A stretch of 42,500 nt of DNA from Bigelowiella natans CCMP2755 (lineage: Eukaryota > Cercozoa > Chlorarachniophyceae), in contig ADNK01000157.1 in NCBI GenBank assembly GCA_000320545.1, forward strand, positions 1 to 42,500. Direction: 5' to 3'. Positions within the stretch are counted from its first letter, which is position 1. Every line of letters starts with the position of its first letter. The translations under genes and the position numbers were made by a program. The notes under the pieces are model-generated. The model had not been told where the DNA came from, ran no database searches, and worked only from the letters and a program-made list of their open reading frames with translations. This document shows, one piece after another, positions 23,600-36,926 of this stretch.

Positions 23600-25942
23600 A
23601 TGCTGTCCCTACTCCTCCTATCCCTGTTCGCTTCACGCCAATCACATGCTCTCCAAGACTCTCGATCACAATCTTTAGAGGAGGGTTCAAGTCATGCCAA
23701 TATGTCTCACACGGTATAATTTCCCTGAGTCTTACATTCGTCTGTGTCGATATTAAAGAAGTACTTTTTCCTTAGATCGATCTTCATTTCCCCGTATTCA
23801 ACGGTGAGGATTTCGAGAACACTATGGATGTGTACGTCATTGCAACGAAAGAACAACAACCTCGTGTGCAGGAACAGCTCAAAGAAATGGGACTCCTTGA
23901 TTACTCTGAGATTGTCGACCACGTATCCGCTGACAAGATTGAAGCCTATGAGGTGATAATGAGCCTGGATTTTGTGTGTGAGGGGGTTCGTTGTGTACCC
24001 AAAAGTTAGTAGCTGACGAAAGTATTGTACAATATTTATACAGAGGCATCCTGACTGCAAGCTAAGCTCCACTGACTTGGCACGATCGGTGTCACACAGC
24101 CGAGCTTACAGAAACTACCTCGACACTAGTCCAAATAAGTTCGCCCTTTTCTTAGAAGGGGATTTCGTTACTTCAAGCAATATCAAAGGTAGTATTGTTT
24201 TTTAGTATAAGCTAATATGCTGTGTCCCTGCACCATGAATGGCCTCCTCTGAATACACTGATACTGCTCAGACAAATCCAAGATGCCTCAGCTCCTCATG
24301 GCGATGATTAAGGACCAGGGAAACTCAAAATGGGACATTCTCAATCTTGGCCGCTGCTCAGACTGTTGCTCTACAGATTGCCAGAATGCATTGAGCAACG
24401 TTCACGGGTTTACAACCGTGCAGTCTAAATCTGCCTCGTGCGGTGTTGGCTACTTGGTGACCAGGAGAGGAGCGAAGGCTCTCCGTCTGGGCTCCTACCC
24501 AGTGGATACAAAAGCTGATGCTAACATGATCCGAGTTGGAAAATGGGGCACTGCCGAATACTTGGCAGTCACGCCTAAGGTCTTCGAACAGGAGTCTAGT
24601 TCCAAAGGAGAATGTGCCTCTGAAGGCTCATGCAACAAGCATTGCGATTCTGGAGTCCACTCCTTCTCGGTTGATGTTACCTCGAACCCTAGATTTTATC
24701 CCACCAAACTGCCTCAAGGTAAGGAATTCACTGAAGACCAGCGAAAGTCTTTCTTTGGACACATGGACTTCCTCACTTCTCCCCAGTGCAACCTAGGCAG
24801 GAAGATGAAGTTGCAGGTGGTAGAATGGGGTTTCGGAGCGACGATTAACAGCATTATCAAGCCCATCATGCACGCGCTGAGGTTCGGCTACTGCATCGAG
24901 AATCCATCAGGATACGTCAAATACCCTTGCCCCAACGGAGTGTGGAACGATGTTTTCTTGCCCACATCGGCTGACAACAAGGTATTTTCACTTGATATGT
25001 GCAAGAGTGTGTATGTGTTTGTGTGCGTGTGTGTGTGTGGTAGCGAGTCCTCTTGCTAAGAAAGTAGATTTCTAAATACATTTGCTGTATTCGAAATAGG
25101 AATCATCTGCAGCTCCAGACCTTCACAGTTTCTACGGCGGGAAAAGCGGGGCTGGGAAGAACTACAACGCCACTTTCGACGAGGTATGCGGAAAAGCGTT
25201 CAACAATCAGAGTCTCAAAAACTGGGAGAACAAGATCTGGAACGAATGTGGGCAGAGCTATTCCTTCATGAGGCACGGCGATAACGTCCTTCCACAGCAA
25301 GGAAAGAACCTCGGATTCTTCCCAACAGTCTCCCTCATCATTGAGTACTTGACCCGACCAAACCCCTCCTTTGCAAAGAGCTTGGAGAAGGCGAAGAAAG
25401 AAGCTAACTGGCCTGCTGATGGGGTGCCCGTGATCGCTCTGCACTACCGCGCAGGCGATTCATGCCTTGAGTACGTCGATGCTCTGGGACGCAAGTGCGA
25501 CAAGTTCTCGGTCTACATGGCGCACGTTAACCTGATGGCGCAGAAGTACAACATCTCGCACGTGTACCTTGCGACCGATAGCGATAGCGTCATCAAGGAA
25601 GAGCTCAAGAACTACCCCAACTACACGTGGCACTACATTCAAGATATGGACCGCGGCGGAGTCAGGAACAACATGACCGTGGACGACCTTCTCCTCAAGC
25701 ATAAGCTCGATGGTTGCGGGGAAGCGCAACAGAGCATGATAGACATTCATCTGTTAGCCCAGGCTGACGCCTACGTCGGCAAGTTCAGCAGCAACATCGA
25801 CCGCGTAGCATACAACTTGATGTACGCTAGAAAACAGACTCACCAGCCCTACACGTCCCTTGACAACAACTGGTGCTTTGATTTCGGGGTGAGAAGTCGT
25901 CTCGACACCCTAACTAGCGAAGAGGATTTCGTTTATTGCTGA
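23600..25942 (+). CDS. Two-domain glycosyltransferase: GT25-like plus GT23-like fucosyltransferase domain
   Basis: Five exons, 23600-23713, 23776-23952, 24044-24188, 24272-24981 and 25100-25942, phases consistent, about 662 residues. A signal peptide or short anchor starts the protein (MLSLLLLSLFASRQSHA). Residues ~55-245 resemble GT25 (LPS/collagen galactosyltransferase type): DVYVIATKEQQ, LARSVSHSRAY, FALFLEGDF, WDILNLGRC, GYLVTRRGAKALR, VTPKVFEQ. The usual acidic LED-D motif reads LEGDF. Residues ~300-662 resemble fucosyltransferases of the HxRxxD superfamily, closest to FUT8/GT23: GFGATINSIIKPIMHALRFG, ALHYRAGDSC, HVYLATDSDSVIKEELKNYP, LLAQADAYVGKFSSNIDRVA. HYRAGD keeps H-x-R-x-x-D. A Golgi enzyme acting on glycoproteins is inferred. 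Both halves are read in one continuous frame through 24272-24981, so the fusion does not depend on a doubtful splice. Confidence 0.85.
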
Positions 25943-27288
25943 TCCATGATCAGCGGACAGGAGGCTTGATAGGTGTCCGATTTAATGAGTGTGAAATTAG
26001 GGAAATAAATTTTAAGGATAAGGTGTTGCAGTGGTAGTGCTGCAATATCCATTTCATTAAGAAATGACAGCGTGCTATGGATCCCATTTAATTTACGGCA
26101 GCAACTGTGTGTTTGTAGCATGGCACCCAATGTATTAAAAAAAATTATTAAGCTGTCTTAATACTAAGTCAACAACTTTCATCTGCACTAAACACATGTA
26201 AAATGCATCTACGTGGGAACGCTCGAGCAGATCTGGCAATTAAGTACGGGCGCCTGCATTCCTATGCTAGTTTGGTTTGCCTGCCCTAGTCTGCTAGCTA
26301 GGTCGTGTGCGATGTGCGATGTGTAGTTACCAAATTAACTAATAACATAACCGTTAGTGGCGAGTGTAGCGGGGCAAAATCCGCCTTTGTCGTTTGTCCC
26401 CGACATGTGACCGCTCGATCATGCTCTTAGTGTTTCATTGTGCTGTAGCATATCATGTTGTGTCATCACATTTCATTGTCACATGCTGTTCTAGCATTGC
26501 ATCATGTCGATCACATCATGCATGATATGCTTGTCAAACTGTGCCCCGTGAAGCTTGCTGCTGGCTCATTGCTGCAAGCTGCTGCGCACCTGTCGGGCAT
26601 TGACAGTTACAGAATGCTTGCACTTTCTAGTAGCTACCTTTGCAAGCTAGCAAAGGATCAAAGGATTATGCATGTGCATGTGATCACACATGTGCACACA
26701 ATGACATGTAATGCATGTACGTGCGTGCATGTGCAAAAATTTGTTTTTAAACTGCAATTTTGACCTTTCTAGCCTTGCATGCTAGCATGCTAGCTAGCTA
26801 GAGCTAGCTAGCAAGGGGGTTCTCAAAAAACAAACTTTTTTGCACATGTGTGATCGACATGTATACGTTGTGTTTTGTGTTTGCAAGTCCTTTGTGCACA
26901 CATACGATGTCCCCCTACTGCCTACCTCAAAAAGAACCCCCTGATGAAGTGTGAGTGCAATGACATGACAATGATGTGAAATGAAAAATTTTCAAATGTC
27001 GAAAAATCAAAGATGCTTTGACATTTGAAAATGATGCAGATTTTTTTTTGTGCACACATGCAAAGCGTAGCGCACGTAGCCAGGACTTACAAGCGGCGTG
27101 CATGCACGTGTAGCTGTAAGCATAGCATCTCATGCAACAAGAATGTGTCTCTAGGTGCCTAATGTACTGTTTTCAACGTTAACGTTACTAGTCATACATC
27201 GATGCATACTCGCAAATATAGTATGACAGTTCGATTAAAGCGCGCATGTAGTCCCATGCACACACTTGTACTAATTTTACTTTATTCT
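25943..27288. other. Convergent 3'-3' intergenic gap with palindromes and a hairpin
   Basis: No gene seen. It lies between the GT25-GT23 gene (+) and the giant coiled-coil gene (-). CATGCTAGCATG is exact at 26778-26789, followed at once by repeated GCTA units to about 26813. GCTAGC also occurs near 26291 and 26646. A 12-bp perfect inverted repeat is at 26989-27031. Confidence 0.75.
26989..27031. repeat. Inverted repeat able to form a 12-bp hairpin
   Basis: TTTTCAAATGTC at 26989-27000 is the exact reverse complement of GACATTTGAAAA at 27020-27031, with a 19-base loop. It lies about 260 bases downstream of the stop of the minus-strand gene. Confidence 0.8.
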
Positions 27289-28114
27289 TCACAACCATCC
27301 CTCGACAACCTTATGATTTGCCTGGTCTTTGTTCTCCGTTTGTTCGCCAGCGTTTATCACGTTCATCAATTCCGTTTTCTCGCTCTCGAGTTTCAATCTT
27401 TTCCTTCGCTCGTTCTCCAGCCTTCGGTCTTTATCCTCACACTCCTGTTTTAAGGGGGGGGCGGGGGTAGATTTGGATGAGGGATGCTATCGTTCCTAAC
27501 CCCCCCCCCCTTTGGAGCTGTATGTAGAGTGTCAACAATGAAAAAGGAGAAGAGGAGCACACGTGGCAACTATTTGAGACCTGGAGCTTACGCCTGAATC
27601 TTCCATTCAAGGTGTCGAACATCTTTATCTAGCAAAGGGGGGGGGGAGGGGAGTGGGGGAGTGAGGGAAATGAACAGTGAGGATTCTGACTTCTTTATGC
27701 TGGTGACGACGATGAACCAATGCGGAGATTGGCAATCCCACATATACTTTTGCGGGTGAGTAAGTAAATAGGAGAGGCTCATCCTATCATTCAGCATCTA
27801 ATTCCAATGCTCTACTTACTACGACCACCACGACTACGACTACTACTACTATGACGACGACTCGTACTTTGCTAACGAGTTCTGCTTTCAGTTGATCGGC
27901 CTCGATTTCCAAACGACTAGCCTTTGCCTGGTGCATCTTCACATCCTGCGAGAGTGTCGCAGCGTGGTTTTGCCATCGAAGGGCCTGCGATTCTTGCTCT
28001 GATGCGTGCTGCCGAGAGGTACGCAGGGATTCGTGCAGTGATGACAGCTCCTCCTTCTGCTGCGTCGCCTGCTCGGTAGTTGCGATTGTGGTTATGTGTG
28101 CGTTGGGGGGGGGG

Positions 28115-28145
<31 letters not shown>

Positions 28146-30529
28146 AGAGAGAACATCGCATGCGTTGTAATCCTCTCCCCAACTAGTATTAGGCACCATC
28201 ATTCTCTCTTTATCACTACGATCATGAATGCGTGATAGTCACCGAATACCAAACAACGATCATCAGAAGCAGTAGCATTAGCAGCAGCACTAGCAGCAGC
28301 AATAATAACACCTCTTGCCTCGCCTGAAGTAATCTTGCCTCCAGCTGTTTCTGCAGGCTCTTCACCCTTTGCTCCTGTTCTCGGTACGCAGCGGCGTCTT
28401 CGCTCGCCCGGGCCTCGGACAGCTTGCTGAGCGAGCTCGAAGCGTTCTCGCTCCGCTGCAACTGGCCTTCAAGGTCGCTGATCCGCCTCTTTCCGGAATC
28501 GTTGTCCTCTCTCAGGTGCCCCAGCTGCGCCTCGAGGTCGGCGATCCTGTCCCGTGACCTCCGAGCTGCCTCAGCCTGCGTGCGATTGACGGCCCGGAGC
28601 TGCTCATCCAGCGTCCGACCGAGCTCCACGACGCGTGCATCGCGCTGTTGTAGATGGAGCCTGAGGTCGGCGACGAGCTCATCCTTCGCCTGCGTCTGGG
28701 TCGTGAGCGAGGACACGAGCCGCTCCATCTCACCCACGGTCACCTGCCGATCGGCTGCCCGCCGCTCCAGCTCTGCCAGCTCCCTGCGGTGCAGCAGCGT
28801 CTGGTTGCGGAGGGAGGATGACAGGTTGGCCAGGCGGGCCTCGAGCACCCCGACCTGCCTCAGCAGCACGGCCCTCTCGCTCTGGAGCTCCTCCAGCTGC
28901 TCCTGCTGGCGACCGGCTCTCTCGTTCACTTGCCTCAGGTCCTCGTCCTTCAGCTCGCACGACCGCTGCATAGCCACCAGAGTCTGCTGCAGGCGCGCGG
29001 CGGCGGAGGCCTTGAGTTCCGCCGTCTGTCTCAGCTCTGCGATGGTGAGCTGCAGCTGGGAGAGGTGGCGCTGGCGCTCCGACAGCAGGCCGCCGAGCCT
29101 CGACAAGTTGGTCAAAAGCACGCGATTCTCCGCTACCTTGCCTGTGAGCGCGCGCTCCACCTCGGAAGATACCAGCTTCTCGCTCTTCGCTGCCTCGCGC
29201 AGTCGTTCCAGGCTGCGCTGCGCCTCGGAACGGCTCGCATCGGCCTGGGATTATGTGATGATGATGAAGAAGAAGATGATGATGATAATGATGATGCTGG
29301 TGGTGTTCGGGGATGGTAGACGATGGTCTTGAGGACTCGGGGGATTCTAAATTTCCCCCCCCCCCCTCTCTCCCCCTCTCACAAATGCTCCCTTTCCCCT
29401 CCCCTGCAAGCTGCCCTCCTTATGCCGACACACATCTCCTCTTCTTCTTAACTTCATCCGACACATCTACAACTTGCTACTACCTCTTCTGCGCGTTGTT
29501 TGAGCCTCTGGTTTCGCTGCTCGATCTCCTGCATGGCGTTCATCTTGGTCCTGAGGTCGTCGTTCTTCTCCGCCAGGATGCGATCACGCTCCTGCACCAT
29601 CTGCTCCAGCTTCCGTGTGTTGTTGGTTATGTTGGTGGAGGTTTGCAGCGACTCCCACTCCAGCTCACCTACCTGACGCCGCAGCTCCTCGACGATGCTG
29701 TGATGAACATTCATACGCACCCATCAGTCATATTGTGAGATAGTATCTTCCCTCCGCCTCCTCTCCTTATTATATATTTTTCCGCGGTTGAGAAGCATCA
29801 TCATCATCAACAGCAGCAGCAGCACCGTCATCTTGGTTGCTCTCTGTCTTTATCGATAGTCGCTATTATTACCTGTTCTGCCAGCTGAGCCGCGAAGTTG
29901 CTCCCGCGAGTTGCTCCTCGATCCTACCACGTGATGCCCGTTCTTGGGCGAGCCCCTTCTCCTGGGAGTGAAGGGTCGCGTTCAGAGACTCTATTTCCGC
30001 TCTCTTCGTCTTCATCTCCTCACCTGCACGGAGAACACAAACAACGATGAGGCATATCCCTGAGAAGCAGGGTAGCGACCAGCATGATCATGATGAAGTT
30101 CTCATCCTCGGATGACTGCTGCTTTTCCCATCCACCAAACGACTCATTCGCAGCAGCAGCAGCACCGCGCCGTACCGAGGTTGGTGATAAGTTCCTCCTT
30201 GGCCTCGATCTCCTTGCTCTTCTGACGGTTGGCCTCCTGCAGATTCCTCACGCTCTGGTGCAGCTCGGTAATGGCGCTGTCTATGTTTTCCAGCGTCTTG
30301 TTCTTCTCTAGGAGCTGCACCTTGAGCGTCTCAACTTCCTCCTCGCGAGACAGGAGAGAGGAATTGCACTGCTTGAAGCGCTCCATCAGCCTAACGAACT
30401 CCTGCGTCTTGTCTATGATCAGCCCACGGCGTCTCTCAGAGAGACCGTACGATCTGGAGGGGGGGGGGGGGGGAAGGCGGTGGAAGAAGAAGGCTTAAGT
30501 GGGGATCGCATCTGCGAAATACACACATA

Positions 30530-30569
<40 letters not shown>

Positions 30570-30578
30570 GAAGGTGGG

Positions 30579-30619
<41 letters not shown>

Positions 30620-33600
30620 TAACAATTTATATATGACAAACAAACACATGCAAACATACATTTATTGAAAAAAAACAGCAGGCGCGATGGCCGAAATGAA
30701 AAGCACCTTGCAAGCTCCTGGCGCTGCTCGGCCTGCCGTTGGTGGAAATTGTTGAGAATGAACTCGATTTTCTGCGTGAGACTCGAGTCGCAGCTGGCGA
30801 TCTGGTGTCTGTGGGGAAGCTGCTTGATCTCGCCATCGATGCGGTTCGACAGCCGGTAAAGCTCTTTCCGCGCGTTGTTGCTGCGTTCCTCCAAGATCGC
30901 AATGCGAGCGCGCTCCTTGGCAACGGTCGCGTCGCGCAAAGACACGTTTTGTCGCATGGCTTCGAGCTGAAATTATGGAAGAATGGTGAGAGACGATGTG
31001 TCGAGAGAGTATGTCGCCAAACGCCTGTTGTGTCTTGCTGTGCGTTGTATCTTTTTGTTGTTGTTGTTGTTGTTTCGTCGCAATCACCAGCCTTTACCAT
31101 CACCATCATCATCCCCATCATCATCATCATCATCCACAACAACAACAACAACAATGTCAATAACAACAACACACACACACACAGACACTATGACAACTCT
31201 GCTACCACCCACTTCTACCATTCGCTCACAACACCGCCACGACTACCACTACTACTACCCAACCGACCGCGTGATTGGCCTGCTCGACTTGAGTCTCCAG
31301 CCTGGAGAGCGAGCGCTCCCTCGCCTCCAGATAGCTTTGCATGCGGAGGATGCGATCATCCTTCTCACGTGCCTGGGCCACTAGGTGTAGCATATGCGCC
31401 TTCACCTCTGCCTCTCTCACTCGATACCGCTGCATTGCAGTCTCGAGCCCCTCCCATGTCGTGTGTGCTGCCGATGTTCCAGGCGGTTGCTGGCGAATCC
31501 TTTCCTTCTCCTTCTCTCTCCCCTTTTCTCCTTCTTCTCCCTCCTCGATCAGCTCTGCCCCTCCTCCTTCTCTCATAATTCTTGTAGGAGTCGTCATCAT
31601 CACCATCCCGCGCTTTCGCTCTGACGTTGTCGTCGTTGTCGCGCCGCTGCTGCTACTCCTCCGCCTCCTCCGCCTCCCTCTCCCACCGGTGGCCATACGC
31701 TCTGCGTTGGAGAGAGCGAGAGAACTTGCTCCGCGACTGCCCGTTGTTCGTAGCTCGTGGCCGCCATAGCTGCCATCGTCGTCGTCATTGTTTCCTTCAT
31801 ACATAACACTATCAGCCGCAGCAGCAGCAGGCGCTATCGGTGGTGGTTGCAGTTCTCTCGTTGAGGGGGGGGGGGGGACACTGGCAGCTGCCGTGCTGAT
31901 GGTTGCAGCAACGGTAGCATCGTCATGAGGCCAGGCTGCAAATTCAGAGCGGGTGAATAGCACCGGGGACTGCTGAAGATGGTAAGATGATGAGGTGATT
32001 GGGGGAGTCCGAGGAGAAGAAAACAGCTTGTGATGATGTTGCTGCTGCTGCTGGGGAGGAGGGGGATACTCGGGGGTTGAAGCAGCTGCAGCAGGGGCGG
32101 CAGCCGCTTTAACCGATGATGTCGCGTCTATAGCAGTAGCGATGCCTGTCATCACCTGCTCGTTGTAGTAACTTTTGCTGTTGTTGTTGTTGTTATTGTT
32201 TTTGTATTTCAGCGTGGGAGTTTCGTTGCCCGATCCCGAGATTGAAACCTCCTTCGATGACTTCGGAGATGGTGGCGGTGCGCGGGAGAGGAGGGGCGAA
32301 GTCTCGCCGCTCATCACCCCCCCCCGTCTTTGAGACTGGCTGCTGGTGCTGCCTCGGCGTCGGGGATCATGATGATGATGATGATGATGATGACGACTAT
32401 GTAGGGTGAGGTCGCCATTGTGACTGCTGCTAGCGCCGCTGCTTGTCCCTTTGGTAGTTGCACTGCGGTGACGACGACGAGGAGGGGGAGGGCGTGTGTG
32501 TCGGCGAGGATGGGGATGGGGGTAGCCTTTTGCGTTGGGCTGGTAGTAGTTGTAGGATGATGAAGTTGCCGTCATTGAGGAGGCAGAGGAGGAGGAGTAG
32601 GAGGAGGAGTAGGAGGAAGGGCAAGAGGAAGAGTGCGAACAGAAAGGTGTTGATGATGATGATGAGACAGCCGAGGTCAGGGAGTGTGGTGGTGGTGGTG
32701 GTGGTGCGGTCGTGGAGAGGGGTTCAGCAGCTGCTGATCCGGATGAAGAATGATGGCGACTCTTCCTATTTATGGTTGTAGTCGCAGCAGAAGTAGTCAA
32801 GACCCCTTTCCCCTCATCCGGAGTTGTGAGTGATGCGACTGTCATCGATTTGCGCGGCGTCGTTGCCTCCCTGTCCGCTCTTCCCATCATCCTCGACTCC
32901 TCCGCGCTGTTTGGAGCGTTGTTGTCATCACGCCCCTGCAGAGACAGGCGGTCGGGGTTACTTTGAAGCGGCGGCATCAGGGGGGTGGGTGCGGCAGCTG
33001 CTGCCGTCAAATTGCACGCGTTCTTCCCAACTGCTGCAGCAGCAGCCGAAGAAGAAGAGGATGATGATGATGATGGTGGTGATGATGCCGCTCCTGCAGC
33101 TGTCGCTGCTGGTCGCTGTTGTTGCTGATGGTGTTGTTGACGCTGATGTGATAAGGTGCGACGAAGCCTGGATGTGACCGAGGTAAAGGACGATGAGGAT
33201 GAGGAAGATGAGGCGGCGCGCCCACCAGCTCGGCCTTCTTTCGCCATCGTCCCCGCAGCTGCTGGTTCGAAAATAATACCTCTTGGCTTCTGCTGCTGCT
33301 GCTTAAGGTACAATCCTTTGGCCCCCCCCACCCCATCATCCTCCTCCTCCCCGCCGCCAGTACTAGCAATACGAGTTCCAATCCTTAATGAGGGGTGCTT
33401 CCGGGAGGAGAAGGAAGGCGGAGAGGGGGGTAAGCGCGGTTGTTGCGTGGTTGCGGGACGACTCTTCCCCCCCCCATCTCCTCTTTCTATTCCTCGTCTT
33501 CCTCCCCCTTCCTCTCTTCCTCCTCTCTTTTTCTGATGATGCGAAAGTGGTGCGGGGGAGGAGTGGACCGACTGCGGACGAGGGGTAAAAGGCACCATGG

Positions 33601-36600
33601 AGAACGCGGCATCGCCATCGGTGTAACTCTCCTGCTGCTGCTTTTGCTGCTGCATATGGTCGTTGTAGTAGCGACCCAACGGTGGTGGGACGGTGGCGAC
33701 AGGCACATTCTCTTTGCGAGGAGGAGGAGGAGAACGGGCTGCTGATGCAGCATCCCTCCCCCTTCCTACTCCTACTCCTCCTCCTCCTGCTGCTGCTGCT
33801 GCTGAGGAGGAGGACGCCATCTCAAACGTCCCGACATCTATCGTCGTTCTACCGCCATCGGGAGCAACCGCAGCTAGTGGTGGATAATCCCGCACCTGAG
33901 CGTTGATCATTACGTGCATACAACAACAACAGCAATAACATCACTCGGTGTCTGTGCAGTGTGACGTATGAGGTATCATCATTTCTCCGCTAGGTCTACA
34001 TTTTTAGAGAGCGTGCTCTTTTTGTAGACTCCCCCCCCCCCCCCCCCCCGCATCCTGATTCTCCAGCTGACCTGGTCTGATATAATAAGATCAGAAGTGT
34101 GCACGGATGAAGAGCCGAGCCCCTCCGGCTCGCCCTCTCCTCCATACTGTACGTCTGCCGGTTCGAATGAGAGAGGGGGGAGGCTTGATGGGTCGCTTAG
34201 CATTTGCTGAAAATGAGAGCACGTGAAAGGGGAGAGGGAGAAGGCAGGGGGAATCAGACAGCGTACACAGTTGAAGTCTCAGCGAAAGAGAGCTACTGCT
34301 GCTGCTGCTGCTACTACTACTACTACTACTACTAAAGAAGATGGAACTAATAATTCAAACAACTTTGTCATAGTTGCTCTACCACGTCCACCATCCCTGG
34401 ACGTGGCTGCTTTCAATACATCTCTTCCCATCCCCCGCCCTCCATCCCTTTTGTCGCCATCATCATCCTCATTCCTCCTCATCATCACCATCATCACCAT
34501 CATCATCGTAGCTGTTTTTATTTAATATTTTCAGCAGTAGCAAGCAGTACTGATAGTAGCCCTACCCTCTTGTCGCCGCTGCTGCTGCTAGTTCTCCGCT
34601 GTGTGATATCCTGCTCGATCTTCTTGACGTTCTGCAGCAGACGGCCCTTGAGCCGGTCAATCATAGACCGAAAATTCGTATGTCGCATCTGCAATGAAAC
34701 GAGGGAGGAGTCGTGGTCGCCAGCATTCCTTGCATCTATCGACTTAGAGGACGGCGATTTGTTCCGAGCCATCGCTCCGCGGCTACGGGACGGGGGGGAA
34801 GAGAAGGCTTGATCTCCTCCTCCTCCTCCTCCTGCTGCTGCTGCTGACCACCACCGCCGCCAAAATCGAGCGAGAGCATAACAAAAAAAGGCAGGGGAAA
34901 TTTTATTAGAGATAATAATTATAAGGCAAAATTTTAACCAAGCCTCCATTGCGTCGTCATGAATTATTTGGTACAGCACCAGCAGCTACTACCCGTGCTA
35001 TCGTGTCGTCGTTGATGTGTTCTCAACCAACCTTGGTGCGGGAGGAACGCGTGATCAAGGACATTTGCGTTCGAAGCCCTCCTCAGTGTCCCAGCAGCAG
35101 ACATCATCGCTGGCGGTACTGCTATTATCATCAGATTTTGGTACCACGACGAGCAGTGTTCGAATTAGAATAAGAGTAAGAAGAAGAAGAGTAAGAAGAA
35201 GAAATGAGCCGGGGAAACAGTAGGACAGCATGACGACGACGGGAGACGGTGTCCGTCGGTCGCGAGTGATACATCATTTGTCACCACAAGAAAACACTAT
35301 GGAAAAAGAAAGAAGACGCTAAGAAAACGACGACGACGACGACGACGACGACGATGTGTGCATTGTCGTCGTCGTCGTAGTCGTCCACAAGTTGACAGGA
35401 AGGAGCTGTATTCCAACACAAGTGACTGAGGACAGCAGAGGCAACTACCGTCTGCTGGAAGCTCAGGCAGGATAGTCGTCTCGATAGGTGAATAATAAGT
35501 GGCAGAAGAAGTCATGGCGGCATGCTGCTGCGCTCTTAGTCGCAGTTGTTGGTCTTTGATATTTTGGTTATTCGTGCTGACGAGCGTTCTCGGTGCAATG
35601 GGAGATGGATACTTGATGTCAGTAGTCGACTGTTGCGACGAAGATGTATCATCATCATCATCATCCCCATGCCTGTCACCATCCTTATCCCCATTCTGGA
35701 AGTCCTCCTCATCTCTTCCTTCTCCTCCTGCTTCCTCCTGATGACGATGACGTTGACGATGGCGACGATTATTGCCGTTGCTGTTTCCGTTCAGAATGTT
35801 CCCTAGGTCGTCGGGGCTGGAAAATGAGGAGGACGGCGGCGGCGGCCGCGGCCGATTCGCCGTGTCCAACATCATTTTCTGCGCGTTCTTGTTTGGCTGT
35901 TCCCGTGACCTCTCTCCTCCTCCTCCTCCTCCTCCCCCCACTCCCGGCATCACCGCTTGCGACGATGAGACGTTCAATGGCTGCCAGACGTGCGGGGAGG
36001 TGGCGACGTAGCCCGGAAGCATCTGTTGTCGCTGTTTTTGGCCGTTTCCTCGTTTTCTGTCTTCTTCTTCTTCTTGAGTTGGCGGTAGTAGTAGTGCCGC
36101 TTGGTGTTGCTGGCCACGATCGGCCGTAGCGACAGGAGGGGGGTGCGGGAGGAAGGGTAATTGCTGCTGCTGCTGCACGAGGAGATCGTTCGAAAGAAAG
36201 TCCTTGGATACCATCTGGCTTACGTGCTGATAGTCCGGAGGTGACGTGGAGGGAGACGATAGTCTTCTTCGGGGTGAGGATGACGGCGGCTTCAGGGACA
36301 TCATCCTCGTCACCCGACGAGGGTCAGAGGACGGTGAATGATGATGACGACGACGACGACTTGTTTTCACTTTATTAGATCTCTTGCTGCTACCGCCTAC
36401 GCTGCCGCCGTTGCTACTACTGCTGCTAGCGCTGCGACGGTGCTGTCTTTGGGGTGTCTGGCCCGGTAACATAACTGACGCTGAAGATAGCGGGTCGTCG
36501 AGACCATCATCGCGACCCTCAGCGGCGGGTGTAAGTCCTGGCAGAAATACGCTGTCGTCGACGAAGCTGGTTTGCCCTCCCCCTCCCCCCCTCTTTTGCC

Positions 36601-36886
36601 TATCCCCCTGGACAGCTGTCCACTCGGATATGTGGTCGATGATGCTGTCGTCCCTTCCAGGGATCGAAGAAGGCGTCGCCAGATTACTTTTAGTAGTCGC
36701 ATCGTCGTTTCGCATCACACCATTTGGCGGACCTTCGTTAATCCCTGCCCCTAGTACAGGCAAGACATCGTGTCGCACGCGAGCGAATATATAATAAAGA
36801 TGAGATAAACGAGGGGAACTGTATTCAGACTGTCTCGATTTGCATTCTGGGAACGAGTGGTGAAGATAGCTGCGATAGCTACGGCG

Positions 36887-36926
<40 letters not shown>

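Noticed and set aside
28424-29332. 302-codon open frame on the plus strand
   Set aside because: It is antisense to the best coiled-coil exon (28312-29244), which has good splice sites and matching phases. The Ser/Arg-rich product is a shadow of Glu/Leu/Arg codons.
30739-31578. 279-codon open frame on the plus strand
   Set aside because: It crosses minus-strand exon 30707-30966, an intron full of triplet repeats and part of exon 31268-33895, and has no domain signal.
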